Assembly: GCF_021655115.1 (NCBI RefSeq)
Contig: NZ_PPXY01000001.1
Location: 1-64,000 of the forward strand
Length of the DNA: 64,000 nucleotides
DNA from: Clostridium sp. Cult3
GTDB taxonomy: Bacteria; Bacillota; Clostridia; Tissierellales; Tepidimicrobiaceae
Direction: 5' to 3'
The notes beneath the pieces were generated by a model that saw only the letters and a list, made by a program, of their open reading frames with translations, had not been told where the DNA came from and ran no database searches. Each line of letters opens with the position of its first letter. Position 1 is the stretch's first letter. This document shows positions 16,032 through 26,141 of this stretch, one piece after another. A program made the position numbers and the translations under genes.

Positions 16032-18143
16032 ATGCAGCTTGATGAGAGATCCATAGCCATACTACAATATTTAAGAGAAAAGGGAGACTTTGTTAATATA
16101 AGAACCTTATCTGAAATATTTGGAGTAACAGATAGAACCATTAGATATGATATCGATAAAATAGAAGGATTTCTTGTGAAGAATGGATTTGAATATTTAG
16201 ATAGGAAGCATGGAAAGGGTGTACGACTAAATAGCAATGAGGAATTAAATAGATTTATAGATAGATTTGTAAACACTGATACACCTTTTAGATATAGTTA
16301 TTCCAAAGAAGAAAGGCAGAAGATAATCATATTGCAATTATTGCAATCTAATGAGCCAATACAAATAGCTGATTTTGAAAAAATACTATGTATAGCAAGA
16401 AATACCGTATTAAATGAGTTGGATGTAGTTGAAGAGTGGTTAGAAGAAAGGGGTTTGGAGCTTGTAAGAAAGCCAAGGGTTGGTCTATATATTATAGGTA
16501 GTGAAATGAAAAAGAGAAAGGCCATAATGGACATTGCCTCTAAGACCATAACCACGGAGGAAATGATTAATTATATGAACAACAAAATTGCTGTCAATAA
16601 GGTTAATAATTTTCAGTTTGAAACCCTTTTTTCAGATATAGATTTAGATTTTCTTAATGGATTAATAAATTATGCAGAAAATAGATTGAATAGGAAATTT
16701 AGCGATGAAGCTTATACTAATTTAATAACTCATATATCAATAATGATAAAAAGAATACAACTAGGGAAAAAAATATACATTCCCAATATGAATTGTGAAT
16801 ATATTCAGAATACAAGGGAATATGAAATATCCAAGGAAATGGTGGAGAGGATTGAAAAAAAGTTCAACATAGTTGTGCCTAAAGAGGAAGTAGAATATAT
16901 AGCTCTTCATCTACTAGGAGCTAAAGCTCTAAAGTCTAGGGATATAGCCAAAGACGATCTATATAATATAGTCAAAACTATGACTTCGGAAATGGAGCAT
17001 ATGTATAATGTTGTATTTACAAATAAGGAGAAGATAATAGAGGATTTAGTAGTCCACCTAAGGCCTACTATATATAGGATTAAATTTGATTTAAAGCTAT
17101 ACAATCCCCTATATGAGAACATAATAAAAAACTACAAGGAATTGTTTGAGGACACAAAATTAGTATTAAGACATTTGGAAAGATATATAGGAAAGGAAAT
17201 AGGAGATCATGAAGTATCCTATGTGGCTTTACACTTTGGAGCAGCATTGAAAAATTCTTCTAATCGAAAATATATAAAGCCAAGAATAATAGTAGTTTGT
17301 AGCACAGGTATAGGCACTGCAAAGATGATAGCTACCCAGATAAGTGAAAGATATGACTTAGATGTAGTAGACACACTATCCCTAAGGACCTTGAAAAAAT
17401 ACAAGGGTGATTATGATTATATAATTAGCACTATAGATATACCAGATCTAGAGCCCTCAGAATACGTGAAAGTTAGTTCGTTAATGTTAAAAAAGGATTT
17501 TGATGAAATAGAGAAACACTTTAATCTAAGATATGTTGAATCCAATAAAAATGATGATAGTTTAGTTATCAAGCTAATGAATATTATAGGTAAATATGCT
17601 CACATAGAAGATAGACAAAGATTAGAATATGAACTTTTATACGAAATAAAGGAGCACAGGAAATCTATACTTAATGAAAGGAGGACTCACATGCTAAAAG
17701 ATTTGCTTAAGAGGGATGTAATCGAATTAAATGTTGAGTGCAAAGATTGGAAGGAAGCTATAAGGAAAGGAACCCAAAACTTAATTGATAAAGGTTTTAT
17801 TGAAGAAAGCTATACGGAAGCCATATTCAAAAGCTTTGAGGAAAATGGTCCATATATGGTAGTAGGGCCTGGAATTGTCCTAGCTCATGCTCGACCTGAA
17901 GATGGGGTCAACGAGTTGTGTATGAGCCTGATAACTTTAAAAGAAGGAATAAATTTTGGCAATGAAACCAATGACCCAGTAAAGTTGATAATTACTTTTG
18001 GGGCGGTAGACAATGAAAGTCATTTAAAGGCCCTATCTCAACTGATGGAATTATTTATGAATAATAAAGATATTAATAAAATTATATCTTCAACAACCAA
18101 GGATGATGTATTAGATATAATTCACAAATATTCAAAGCAATAG
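16032..18143 (+). CDS. PRD-containing PTS regulator (BglG/MtlR type) with EIIB- and EIIA-like domains
   Basis: 703-residue transcription activator or antiterminator. Order: two N-terminal helix-turn-helix regions (about 1-150, with TDRTIRYDIDKIE), two PTS-regulation domains (about 190-410, each with conserved histidines, HLLGAKAL and VALHFGAAL), an EIIB-like domain with the phospho-cysteine motif CSTGIG (about residue 423), and an EIIA domain of the mannitol/ascorbate type with the phospho-histidine in AHARPEDG (about residue 619). It heads a PTS gene set that has no separate EIIA, so its EIIA may also serve transport. GAGGAGGAG precedes ATG 16032. Confidence 0.9.
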   Translation: MQLDERSIAILQYLREKGDFVNIRTLSEIFGVTDRTIRYDIDKIEGFLVKNGFEYLDRKHGKGVRLNSNEELNRFIDRFVNTDTPFRYSYSKEERQKIIILQLLQSNEPIQIADFEKILCIARNTVLNELDVVEEWLEERGLELVRKPRVGLYIIGSEMKKRKAIMDIASKTITTEEMINYMNNKIAVNKVNNFQFETLFSDIDLDFLNGLINYAENRLNRKFSDEAYTNLITHISIMIKRIQLGKKIYIPNMNCEYIQNTREYEISKEMVERIEKKFNIVVPKEEVEYIALHLLGAKALKSRDIAKDDLYNIVKTMTSEMEHMYNVVFTNKEKIIEDLVVHLRPTIYRIKFDLKLYNPLYENIIKNYKELFEDTKLVLRHLERYIGKEIGDHEVSYVALHFGAALKNSSNRKYIKPRIIVVCSTGIGTAKMIATQISERYDLDVVDTLSLRTLKKYKGDYDYIISTIDIPDLEPSEYVKVSSLMLKKDFDEIEKHFNLRYVESNKNDDSLVIKLMNIIGKYAHIEDRQRLEYELLYEIKEHRKSILNERRTHMLKDLLKRDVIELNVECKDWKEAIRKGTQNLIDKGFIEESYTEAIFKSFEENGPYMVVGPGIVLAHARPEDGVNELCMSLITLKEGINFGNETNDPVKLIITFGAVDNESHLKALSQLMELFMNNKDINKIISSTTKDDVLDIIHKYSKQ

Positions 18144-18172
18144 TTTTGAAAAACCTGGAAGGGGGTGAAGAG

Positions 18173-18457
18173 ATGAAGAAGATCCTAGTATGTTGTAGTA
18201 CTGGCCTTGGTAGTAGTTTTATGATAGAGATGAATATTAAAAAAGTGCTTAAGGAATTGGGGGTAGAAGATATAGAAGTGAGCCACTCCGATTTATCGTC
18301 TGCTTCTGCATCTGGTGCAGATATATTTGTAGGCACCAGGGATATAGCTGACAATCTAAAACCTCTTGGAGATACTATTTCATTAAATAATATGATAGAC
18401 ATGAATGAACTGAGGGATAAATTAACAGCTATGTTAAAGAAAAAGAATATGATTTAG
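18173..18457 (+). CDS. PTS EIIB component, ascorbate (SgaB/UlaB) type
   Basis: 94-residue cytoplasmic phosphocarrier with the active cysteine in CCSTGLGSS (about residue 8). I chose ATG 18173 because GGGGGTG lies 6-12 nt upstream; the longer frame from TTG 18146 lacks a ribosome binding site. It passes phosphate to the sugar during uptake through the EIIC encoded next. Homology indicates the ascorbate-type family, but the sugar cannot be read from sequence. Confidence 0.88.
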   Translation: MKKILVCCSTGLGSSFMIEMNIKKVLKELGVEDIEVSHSDLSSASASGADIFVGTRDIADNLKPLGDTISLNNMIDMNELRDKLTAMLKKKNMI

Positions 18458-18486
18458 TTCAACAAAAATAAAAGGGGGTTATTTTA

Positions 18487-19746
18487 ATGTTAGATTTAAT
18501 TCTAGACATATTAAGTGTACCTGCAATTCTAGTTGGGCTAATAGCACTTATTGGATTATTATTACAGAAAAAATCTGCATCCGATGTACTAAAGGGTACA
18601 ATTAAGACTATCTTAGGATTTTTAGTACTAAGTGGTGGAGCAGATATTGCTGTAGGAGCTTTAAGCCACTTTGGCACAATGTTCCAAGAGGCTTTCAATG
18701 TACAAGGGGTAGTGCCTCATAATGAAGCGGTAGTTGCTATGGCTTTAGAAACTTATGGCACTAGTACAGCTTTAATAATGGCCTTTGGTATGTTGGCAAA
18801 TATACTAATAGCTAGATACACTAAACTTAAATATATATTCTTAACAGGACATCATACATTATATATGGCTGCCATGATAGCTGTAATTCTTGTAGTTGCA
18901 GGTTTACAAGGGGCACCTCTAGTAATAGTAGGATCAATAATATTGGGTTTTGTTATGGCATTTTTCCCAGCTATTGCCCAACCAACTATGCGAAAGATTA
19001 CCGGTACCGACGATGTAGGATTTGGACACTTCGGTACTACTGGATACGTCCTCTCAGCTTGGGTAGGTAAGATGGTAGGCAAGGATTCCCAGTCTACAGA
19101 GGAAATGGAATTTCCTCAAGGTCTTGGATTCTTGAGAGATAGTTCTGTAGCTATATCCTTAGTAATGGGAGTATTCTATATCATAGTTGCTATTGCTTCA
19201 GGATCAGAATTTGTAAACACCTTAAGTGGAGGCCAAAACTTTATTCTATTCGCCATACTACAAGCCATTACTTTTGCAGCAGGAGTATATGTAATACTTC
19301 AAGGTGTAAGGTTGATACTAGCAGAAATAGTACCGGCCTTTAGAGGTATATCAGAAAAATTAGTTCCAGATGCAAAACCAGCCTTAGACTGTCCAGTAGT
19401 GTTTCCTTATGCACCTAATGCAGTATTAATTGGATTCTTAGCTAGTTTCCTAGGTGGTATAGTAGGAATGCTAATATTAGTCGGGTTGAAGACCACAATA
19501 ATTTTACCTGGAGTTGTTCCTCACTTCTTCTGTGGTGCAACAGCAGGAGTATTTGGTAATGCAACTGGTGGTAAAAAAGGAGCTTTCTGGGGAGCATTTG
19601 CCCATGGACTTCTTATAACATTCTTGCCAGTGTTGCTAATGCCAGTATTAGGAGATCTAGGTTTTGCCAATACTACCTTCAGTGATGCAGACTTTGGGGT
19701 AGTAGGTATCATATTAGGAAATATTGCAAAATTGTTTATTAAATAA
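18487..19746 (+). CDS. PTS EIIC component, ascorbate (SgaT/UlaA) type
   Basis: 419-residue integral membrane permease, about 11 hydrophobic segments, of the SgaT/UlaA family. The GHFGTTGY segment and the PNAVLIGF stretch before the second half are typical. AAAGGGGG precedes ATG 18487. Together with the EIIB upstream it forms the transporter. The transketolase pair downstream suggests that the imported carbohydrate feeds the pentose phosphate pathway. Confidence 0.9.
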   Translation: MLDLILDILSVPAILVGLIALIGLLLQKKSASDVLKGTIKTILGFLVLSGGADIAVGALSHFGTMFQEAFNVQGVVPHNEAVVAMALETYGTSTALIMAFGMLANILIARYTKLKYIFLTGHHTLYMAAMIAVILVVAGLQGAPLVIVGSIILGFVMAFFPAIAQPTMRKITGTDDVGFGHFGTTGYVLSAWVGKMVGKDSQSTEEMEFPQGLGFLRDSSVAISLVMGVFYIIVAIASGSEFVNTLSGGQNFILFAILQAITFAAGVYVILQGVRLILAEIVPAFRGISEKLVPDAKPALDCPVVFPYAPNAVLIGFLASFLGGIVGMLILVGLKTTIILPGVVPHFFCGATAGVFGNATGGKKGAFWGAFAHGLLITFLPVLLMPVLGDLGFANTTFSDADFGVVGIILGNIAKLFIK

Positions 19747-19751
19747 AGTTT

Positions 19752-19789
19752 ATAAAATAAAAGGTAGATCTCTCTACCTTTTATTTTAT
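19752..19789 (+). terminator. Terminator between the EIIC gene and transketolase
   Basis: Perfect 16-bp stem (19752-19767, 19774-19789) with loop ATCTCT; the right arm itself is T-rich. The transketolase ATG is only 19 bp further, so it may act as an attenuator inside the operon. Confidence 0.65.
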
Positions 19790-19808
19790 CTAGAATAAGG
19801 AGGGCACA

Positions 19809-20645
19809 ATGGATAAAAACAGACTGAAAGAATTAAAACAAGTAGCCATTGATATTAGAAAAGACTGTTTAGATATGCAAATGGAAGCTAAATCTGGCCA
19901 TTTAGGTGGAGCTTTTTCTGCAGTGGAAATAATGACTTACTTATACTTTGAACTTATGGATATTGATCCATCTAACCCATACAAAAAAGATAGGGATATA
20001 TTCATAATGAGTAAAGGTCATGCGTCCTTAAGCTACTATAGTATATTGGCCAGAAGGGGCTTTTTCCCTGTGGAGGAATTGGCAACCTATAGAAAGATAA
20101 ACACTAGACTACAAGGCCATACCCACATAGACTCAGTTCCGGGAGTAGAGTGTAGTACGGGCTCCTTAGGTCAAGGCTTATCCTTTGGAATTGGCATAGG
20201 TCTTGGCTATAAAAAGAAAGGCATTAAAAATAAGGTTTATATCATGTTAGGAGATGGGGAAATCCAAGAAGGGCAGATATGGGAAGCTCTTATGTTAAAT
20301 GGTTCCCTTCAGTTGGACAATGTAATTCCCATCATAGACAATAATAAAATACAGTTAGCAGATTATTCCGCCAATATAGTAGGCCAATGGAAGCTAAAGG
20401 AAAAATTAGAGGCCTTCAATTACAATGTAATTGAAATAGATGGTCACGATTTTGAAGAGATAGAAGAGGCCTTTAATAGCATAAAGCCAGATCATGCTAA
20501 TGTGATAGTAGCAAATACGGTAAAAGGCAAGGGCGTATCCTTCATGGAGGATAGGATTGAATGGCATTCTAAAAAGATGGATGAAGAAGAATATGATAAA
20601 GCTCTTGAGGAAATAAGAAGTGAGGAGGCGAAGTTAAATGGCTAA
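19809..20645 (+). CDS. Transketolase, N-terminal (thiamine diphosphate-binding) subunit
   Basis: 278 residues covering the pyrophosphate domain of transketolase. Visible: the SGHLGGAFSAVE motif, SKGHAS, GSLGQGLSFGIG and the thiamine-diphosphate motif GDGE...IIDNN. AAGGAGGGC precedes ATG 19809. Overlaps the second half by 8 bp, so the two chains should be made in equal amounts and act as one enzyme. Split transketolases are common in clostridia next to sugar-uptake genes. Confidence 0.92.
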   Translation: MDKNRLKELKQVAIDIRKDCLDMQMEAKSGHLGGAFSAVEIMTYLYFELMDIDPSNPYKKDRDIFIMSKGHASLSYYSILARRGFFPVEELATYRKINTRLQGHTHIDSVPGVECSTGSLGQGLSFGIGIGLGYKKKGIKNKVYIMLGDGEIQEGQIWEALMLNGSLQLDNVIPIIDNNKIQLADYSANIVGQWKLKEKLEAFNYNVIEIDGHDFEEIEEAFNSIKPDHANVIVANTVKGKGVSFMEDRIEWHSKKMDEEEYDKALEEIRSEEAKLNG

Positions 20646-21570
20646 TATCAAAGCACCGAGAGATGCCTTTGGGGAGACTCTAGCAAAACTAGGAGATACA
20701 AATGATAAGATATTTGTTTTAGATGGAGATCTAGCAGGTGGAACCAAAACTTGCTACTTTGCAGAAAAATTTCCTAATAGATATTTGAACGTAGGAATAG
20801 CAGAGCAAAATATGATAGGAGTAGCAGCAGGATTAGCCAGAGTAGGCTTCATCCCTATAGCTAGTACTTTTGCATGCTTTGCACCAGGGAGGGTTTATGA
20901 TCAGATAAGACAATCGGTAGCTTACTCCAATCTAAATGTAAAGATAATGTCTACTCACCCAGGATTAGCTGTAGGATTAGATGGGGCCATACACCAAAGT
21001 TTAGATGATATAGGGCTTATGAGGGGATTGCCTAATATGGTGGTATTGGCACCCTCTGACGAAATTTCTACAAGCAAGGCTGTAGAAAAGGCCATATCCT
21101 ATCAAGGCCCAGTATACGTGAGAATAGGAAGGAAGGAATGCCCTATTCATTTTTCTGAGGATATGGAGTTTGAAATAGGTAAAGGATATATGTTGAAGGA
21201 TGGCCAAGACATAGCCATCATCGCCCATGGTTCCATGGTAGATATATCCTATAGGGCAGCACAAAAACTAGAAGCAAAAGGAATAAGGGCAAGGGTGATA
21301 GATATGCCAACTATAAAGCCTTTAGATGTGGAGATAGTCTTAAAAGCAGCCCGGGAGACCAAAGGTATAGTCGTAGCAGAAGACCACTTTAAATATGGCG
21401 GTCTATATAGTGCTATATCAGAAATAATAGTGGAAAAACAACCATGTAAGGTGAAGGCTGTTGCAGTGGAAGATACCTTTGGAGAATCAGGAAAACCTGA
21501 TGAATTATATGAAAAATATGGTCTAACAGAGGAAAATATCATATCCAAAGCTTTAGATATATTGAAATAG
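20638..21570 (+). CDS. Transketolase, C-terminal (pyrimidine-binding) subunit
   Basis: 310 residues with the pyrimidine-binding domain; the catalytic glutamate lies in VGIAEQNMIG. The C-terminal transketolase domain follows from about residue 190 (ATG-free stretch with PTIKPLDVE). The start ATG 20638 overlaps the stop of the first subunit and uses GAGGAGG inside it. No terminator is obvious after the stop. Confidence 0.92.
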   Translation: MANIKAPRDAFGETLAKLGDTNDKIFVLDGDLAGGTKTCYFAEKFPNRYLNVGIAEQNMIGVAAGLARVGFIPIASTFACFAPGRVYDQIRQSVAYSNLNVKIMSTHPGLAVGLDGAIHQSLDDIGLMRGLPNMVVLAPSDEISTSKAVEKAISYQGPVYVRIGRKECPIHFSEDMEFEIGKGYMLKDGQDIAIIAHGSMVDISYRAAQKLEAKGIRARVIDMPTIKPLDVEIVLKAARETKGIVVAEDHFKYGGLYSAISEIIVEKQPCKVKAVAVEDTFGESGKPDELYEKYGLTEENIISKALDILK

Positions 21571-21599
21571 TGCCAATTTCTTCAGAACTCCTTAACTAC

Positions 21600-21628
21600 T
21601 TGACAAATATAATAAACTACTGTATATT
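21600..21628 (+). promoter_or_regulatory. Sigma-A promoter of metG
   Basis: TTGACA (21600-21605), 17-bp spacer, TATATT (21623-21628), immediately before the T-box leader. Confidence 0.8.
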
Positions 21629-21649
21629 ATTTAAATAAATAAGCCATTA

Positions 21650-21913
21650 TAAAATAAAGGTAATGAAGGGAAGAGTAGGGTTAGTCCTAGACTTTAGAGA
21701 GCTGGGTTAGGTGAAAGCCAGTGTTGAAGGCTAATTCGAATATGGCCCCTAAACTTTACAGCTGAATATAGTAGGCTGTAGCGGTTGCATCCGTTATCAT
21801 ATGCAAGGTTATGTAGGTAACCTTTAGAGGTTTAGACTGTGAAGTTTAAACGAATTAGAGTGGTAACACGAGAGTATGCCTTCGTCTCTATATAAGGAGA
21901 TGAAGGTTTTTTT
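21650..21913 (+). ncRNA. T-box leader of metG
   Basis: Leader of about 260 nt that senses uncharged tRNA(Met). Evidence: the stem I apical sequence AGAGAGCTGGGTTAGGTGAA near 21696; a candidate specifier codon ATG at 21742-21744 within GAATATGGCC; the T-box antiterminator sequence AGAGTGGTAACACGAG at 21857-21872; and a terminator with an 11-bp stem (21879-21889, 21896-21906) followed by seven T. The methionine specifier agrees with the downstream gene. This accounts for the 369-bp gap between transketolase and metG. Confidence 0.9.
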
Positions 21914-21939
21914 ATTTAAATAAAATAGGAGGGAAAACC

Positions 21940-23871
21940 ATGGAAAAATTTTATATCACCACGCCTATATATTATCCAAGCGACAATCTTCATATAGGTC
22001 ACACTTACACTACAGTAGCAGCTGATACGTTGAAAAAATTTAAAAAAGCTCAAGGCTATGATGTATATCTAGTCACTGGCTCTGACGAACATGGACAAAA
22101 AATTCAGGAAAAAGCAAAAGAAAACCATATGGAACCAAAGGAATATGTAGATGGAATAGTAGCAGACATAAAGAAACTTTGGGCCATGTTAGAAGTAGAT
22201 TATGATGCATTTATTAGGACTACCGATAAACAACACGAAAAAATAGTACAAAAGGTATTTGAAAAACTATACGAACAAGGGGATATCTACAAATCCACCT
22301 ATGAAGGATTGTATTGCACGCCTTGTGAATCCTTTTGGTCTGAATCCCAACTAATAGATGGGAAGTGCCCTGATTGTGGTAGAGAAGTTCACTTAACTAA
22401 GGAAGAAGCTTATTTCTTTAGACTATCCAAGTATAGAGATAGGATAATCCAGCTTTACGAAGATAGACCAGAATTTTTACAACCAGAATCTAGAAAAAAT
22501 GAGATGCTAAACAACTTCTTAAAAGAAGGGTTAGAGGATCTTTGCGTATCTAGAACTAGTTTTGATTGGGGAATAAAAGTACCCTTCGACTCCAAACATG
22601 TAGTATATGTGTGGATAGACGCCCTTCTGTGCTATATTACAGCCTTAGGATACGGCACAGAAGAAGACCAAAAGTTCAAGAAATATTGGCCAGCCAATGT
22701 CCATCTAGTAGGAAAGGAAATAGTTAGATTCCATACGGTAATATGGCCTGCAGTGCTTATGGCATTAGATATGGAATTGCCAGATAAGGTATTTGGCCAT
22801 GGTTGGATACTGTTTGAAGATGACAAGATGTCAAAATCCAAGGGAAATGTAATCTATCCTGAACCACTAATAGAACTATATGGAATAGATGCCTTTAGAT
22901 ACTTCCTATTGAGGGAATTCTCCTTTGGTCAAGATGGTTCCTTCTCCAGAGAGAAATTTTTACAGAGAATCAATTCCGATTTGGCTAATGATTTAGGTAA
23001 TCTAGTAAGTAGAACTGTTACCATGGTGGAAAAATATAATGAAGGAATTCTTCCTGCACCAGCCAAGGAGGAGGAAGTAGATAAATCTTTAATAGAAGTA
23101 GCTACCAATGCTAAGGCAAAGGTAGAACAAAATATGGATAAACTAAACTACAGCCAAGCTTTAGAGGAGATTTGGAAAGTAGTTAGAAGGACTAACAAAT
23201 ATATAGATGAGACCACTCCTTGGATACTAGCCAAGGAAGAGGAAAAGGAAAGACTTGACACCGTATTGTATAATTTAACTGAAAGTATTAGGATCATAGC
23301 CACCCTTATCAATCCTTTTATGGAAAGGACCTCTAAGGAAATATTAAAGCAAATTGGCCTAGACGAAAATATTAACTGGGAAGATGGAGGAATTTGGGGT
23401 AAAATAGAATCAGGTACTAAAGTTAATAGAGGCCAAGTATTATTCCCAAGATTGGATATAGATAAGGAATTGGTAAGACTTGACGAAGCAAATCAAAAGT
23501 TAGTAGATGAAAGGAGCAAAAAATTGGAGGATAAAAAGAAAGAAGAACAATATATAACTATAGATGACTTTGCAAAGGTTGAATTTAAAGTAGCGGAAAT
23601 TGTTGAAGTAAAAGATCATCCAAATGCAGATAAGCTTCTCATACTACAATTGAAAGTAGGAGATGAGACAAGGCAAGTAGTATCGGGCATAAAACAATAC
23701 TATACCCCAGAGGAATTAGTTGGTAAAAAGGTAGTTATAGTTGCAAACTTAAAACCAATTAAATTAAGAGGAGAAGAATCCCACGGTATGGTATTAGCAG
23801 CAGAAAAGGACGGAAAACTTACTTTAGTATCCACATTGGAAGATATAGAATCAGGAGCTACAATATCATAA
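21940..23871 (+). CDS. metG: Methionyl-tRNA synthetase
   Basis: 643-residue class I synthetase. HIGH motif as HIGHTYTT (about residue 21), a zinc knuckle CTPC...CPDC, the KMSKS loop KMSKSKGN (about residue 298), and a C-terminal EMAP/Trbp111 tRNA-binding domain from about residue 540. AGGAGGG precedes ATG 21940. Controlled by the T-box leader. Order metG-tatD matches B. subtilis metS-yabD. Confidence 0.96.
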   Translation: MEKFYITTPIYYPSDNLHIGHTYTTVAADTLKKFKKAQGYDVYLVTGSDEHGQKIQEKAKENHMEPKEYVDGIVADIKKLWAMLEVDYDAFIRTTDKQHEKIVQKVFEKLYEQGDIYKSTYEGLYCTPCESFWSESQLIDGKCPDCGREVHLTKEEAYFFRLSKYRDRIIQLYEDRPEFLQPESRKNEMLNNFLKEGLEDLCVSRTSFDWGIKVPFDSKHVVYVWIDALLCYITALGYGTEEDQKFKKYWPANVHLVGKEIVRFHTVIWPAVLMALDMELPDKVFGHGWILFEDDKMSKSKGNVIYPEPLIELYGIDAFRYFLLREFSFGQDGSFSREKFLQRINSDLANDLGNLVSRTVTMVEKYNEGILPAPAKEEEVDKSLIEVATNAKAKVEQNMDKLNYSQALEEIWKVVRRTNKYIDETTPWILAKEEEKERLDTVLYNLTESIRIIATLINPFMERTSKEILKQIGLDENINWEDGGIWGKIESGTKVNRGQVLFPRLDIDKELVRLDEANQKLVDERSKKLEDKKKEEQYITIDDFAKVEFKVAEIVEVKDHPNADKLLILQLKVGDETRQVVSGIKQYYTPEELVGKKVVIVANLKPIKLRGEESHGMVLAAEKDGKLTLVSTLEDIESGATIS

Positions 23872-23882
23872 GGAGTGAAAGG

Positions 23883-24650
23883 ATGCTAATCGATAGTCAT
23901 GCACATTTAGATGATACGAGATTTGACAAGGACAGGGATGAACTCATCAAATCCCTAAAGGATGTAGGAGTGGATTTAGTCATAAATCCTGGTGCTGATT
24001 TACAATCCAGTATAAAATCAGTATCCCTATCAGAACAATATGATAATATATATGCTGCAGTGGGGATTCACCCCCACTCGGCAAAGGAAATGGATGAATC
24101 TACCCTAGAGGTTTTAAAGTCCTTTACCAATAGGGAAAAGGTAGTAGCCATAGGGGAGATTGGTCTAGACTATTATTATGACAACTCTCCTAGGGATATC
24201 CAAAAACATAGGTTTATAGAACAGCTGGACTTAGCCAAAGAAGTAGATCTACCAGTCATTATCCATTCAAGGGATGCAGCAGGGGATACTTTTGACATAC
24301 TGAAATCTGCCCAGGATGGTAGTTTAAAAGGAGTACTTCACTGTTATTCTGGTAGTGTGGAGATGGCTTTAGAATATATAAAGTTAGGCTTTTATATATC
24401 TATAGCTGGGCCAGTAACCTTTAAAAATGCTAGAATAGTAAAAGAAGTAGCTAAGACGGTGCCCATGGATAGATTGTTGATAGAAACCGACTCCCCCTAT
24501 TTAACTCCAGAACCCTATAGGGGCAAGAGAAATGAACCGGTATATGTAAGACAGGTAGCTGGCACTATAGCAGAATTAAGGGGAATATCCTTTGAGGAAG
24601 TAGCTACAAAAACATCAGAAAATACGAAAAAATTATTTAGAATAGGTTAA
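23883..24650 (+). CDS. tatD: TatD family deoxyribonuclease/hydrolase
   Basis: 255-residue TIM-barrel metal-dependent hydrolase (B. subtilis YabD). Metal ligands are visible in IDSHAHLDD, AIGEIGLDYYY, VIIHSRDA, LHCYSG and ETDSPYL. AAGGAG precedes ATG 23883, 11 bp after metG. Likely 3'-5' nuclease activity from family knowledge. Confidence 0.93.
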   Translation: MLIDSHAHLDDTRFDKDRDELIKSLKDVGVDLVINPGADLQSSIKSVSLSEQYDNIYAAVGIHPHSAKEMDESTLEVLKSFTNREKVVAIGEIGLDYYYDNSPRDIQKHRFIEQLDLAKEVDLPVIIHSRDAAGDTFDILKSAQDGSLKGVLHCYSGSVEMALEYIKLGFYISIAGPVTFKNARIVKEVAKTVPMDRLLIETDSPYLTPEPYRGKRNEPVYVRQVAGTIAELRGISFEEVATKTSENTKKLFRIG

Positions 24651-24692
24651 TGGGACAGGAGTGGGACAGGGAGAACCGTCCCCACTGTCCCA
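24651..24692. repeat. Dispersed GGGACAG/CTGTCCC repeat between tatD and rnmV
   Basis: Begins right after the tatD stop. Contains TGGGACAGGGAGAACCGTCC plus an inverted CACTGTCCCA and a partial second copy of the left end. Related copies lie at 45643, 52171, 53535, 56262 and, degenerate, 63642. It resembles REP-like palindromes found in many Firmicutes. Confidence 0.8.
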
Positions 24693-24710
24693 AAAAAAGG
24701 TGGTGGTCTA

Positions 24711-25256
24711 TTGATAAAGGAGATAATAGTAGTAGAAGGAAAGGACGATATACAGGCGGTAAAGAGTGCAGTAGAAGCGGAAGTTATTGCCACAGGAGGC
24801 TTTGGATATGATAAAGGATTTATAGATAAATTGAAGGTGGTGGCTGAAAATAGAGGCGTAATCATACTAACCGATCCAGACTTCGCTGGGGAAAAGATAA
24901 GGAAAGGTCTAAGCAAAGAGTTAAAAAACTGTAAACACGCTTTTCTTCCCAGAGGGAAGGCCCTAAAAAAAGGGGATATTGGAGTGGAAAACGCCACTCG
25001 AGAAGATATTATAGAGGCTATTGAAAAGGCAAGGCCTATAATTACAGAGAAAAGACAGGAATTTACCAAGGAAGATTTGATAGACTTAGGATTGATAGGT
25101 GGTTTAAACTCTAGAAAGAAAAGAGAAAAACTAGGCGATGTACTGGGTATAGGCTACTGCAATTCCAAACAGCTTTTAAATAGATTAAATAACTTTGGAA
25201 TAACTAAAGAGGAATTCATAAAAGCCATAGAGGAGATAGATGGATATGATAGATAA
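24711..25256 (+). CDS. rnmV: Ribonuclease M5
   Basis: 181-residue Toprim-domain RNase that matures 5S rRNA precursor. The Toprim motifs are VVEGKDD (about residue 7), a glycine-rich ATGGFG and LTDPDFAG (about residue 55). Start TTG 24711 has AAGGTGG upstream. It overlaps rsmA, as in B. subtilis rnmV-ksgA. Confidence 0.93.
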   Translation: MIKEIIVVEGKDDIQAVKSAVEAEVIATGGFGYDKGFIDKLKVVAENRGVIILTDPDFAGEKIRKGLSKELKNCKHAFLPRGKALKKGDIGVENATREDIIEAIEKARPIITEKRQEFTKEDLIDLGLIGGLNSRKKREKLGDVLGIGYCNSKQLLNRLNNFGITKEEFIKAIEEIDGYDR

Positions 25257-26115
25257 AAGATTGTATTCCCCCAAATATGTAAAGAAAATTTTAAATAGAT
25301 ATGGATTTGAATTTTCCAAGAGTTTAGGTCAAAACTTTTTAATCGATGGCAATATAGTTAGGAAAATATCCCAAGTAGGAGAGATTACAGAGGAAGATTA
25401 TGTATTGGAAATAGGTCCAGGCATTGGAACTTTAACGGAGGAATTAGCCCTAAAGGCTAAAAAAGTAGTGGCAGTAGAAATAGACAAAGGTCTCCTTCCC
25501 ATACTAGATGAAACCCTAGGGGCATATGGCAATGTGGAAATAATCCACGGGGATATATTGAATACGGATATTCAAAGAATTATAGACGAAAAGATGGAAG
25601 GAGGGCCCATTAAGGTAGTTGCCAATCTACCCTATTATGTAACTACACCTATAATAGCTAAACTATTGGAAGAGAATTTAAATATTCATTCCATCATAGT
25701 AATGGTTCAAAAAGAAGTAGCCGATAGAATGGTTTCCATGCCTGGTAACAAACAGTATGGTTCTCTTTCCGTATTTGTAAATTTCTACACCTATCCAGAG
25801 ATAGGTATAAGGGTACCTAAAACCGTATTTATGCCTCAACCAAGGGTGGACTCAGCAGTAATCAAGCTAAAGTTGAAGGAGGACCTACCAGAGGTAGACA
25901 GGGAAGTGTTTTTCAAGGTGGTTAGATCTGCCTTTGGAAAGAGACGAAAGACCATTTTAAACGCCTTATCCTCAGGGGAATTAGGTCTTGAGAAGGATAT
26001 TATTAGAGAAGTATTAGAAAAGTTGAATATTGCTCCAAACCTTAGGGCGGAGAACTTAAAAATTGAAGATTTCATAAAGATTAGTGAAACATTACCCCCT
26101 TTAAACATATATTAG
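25240..26115 (+). CDS. rsmA: 16S rRNA (adenine(1518)-N6/adenine(1519)-N6)-dimethyltransferase
   Basis: 291-residue KsgA-family enzyme. Motifs: SLGQNFLID, motif I LEIGPGIGTLTEEL and the catalytic NLPYYV. Overlaps rnmV by 17 bp; ATG 25246 is an alternative start 10 nt after GAGGAG. The end of the gene forms the left arm of a hairpin whose right arm holds the next ribosome binding site. Confidence 0.95.
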   Translation: MDMIDKRLYSPKYVKKILNRYGFEFSKSLGQNFLIDGNIVRKISQVGEITEEDYVLEIGPGIGTLTEELALKAKKVVAVEIDKGLLPILDETLGAYGNVEIIHGDILNTDIQRIIDEKMEGGPIKVVANLPYYVTTPIIAKLLEENLNIHSIIVMVQKEVADRMVSMPGNKQYGSLSVFVNFYTYPEIGIRVPKTVFMPQPRVDSAVIKLKLKEDLPEVDREVFFKVVRSAFGKRRKTILNALSSGELGLEKDIIREVLEKLNIAPNLRAENLKIEDFIKISETLPPLNIY

Positions 26116-26141
26116 TATAAAGATTATAAAGGGGGGTTTTT
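26095..26141 (+). terminator. Terminator-like hairpin overlapping the next gene's ribosome binding site
   Basis: 9-bp stem CCCCCTTTA / TAAAGGGGG (26095-26103, 26127-26135) followed by GTTTTT and then ATG 26142. The G-tract is both the 3' arm and the Shine-Dalgarno sequence. Confidence 0.6.

Noticed and set aside
24647-25069. Minus-strand 140-residue ORF
   Set aside because: Antisense to rnmV and the repeat element; no signals.
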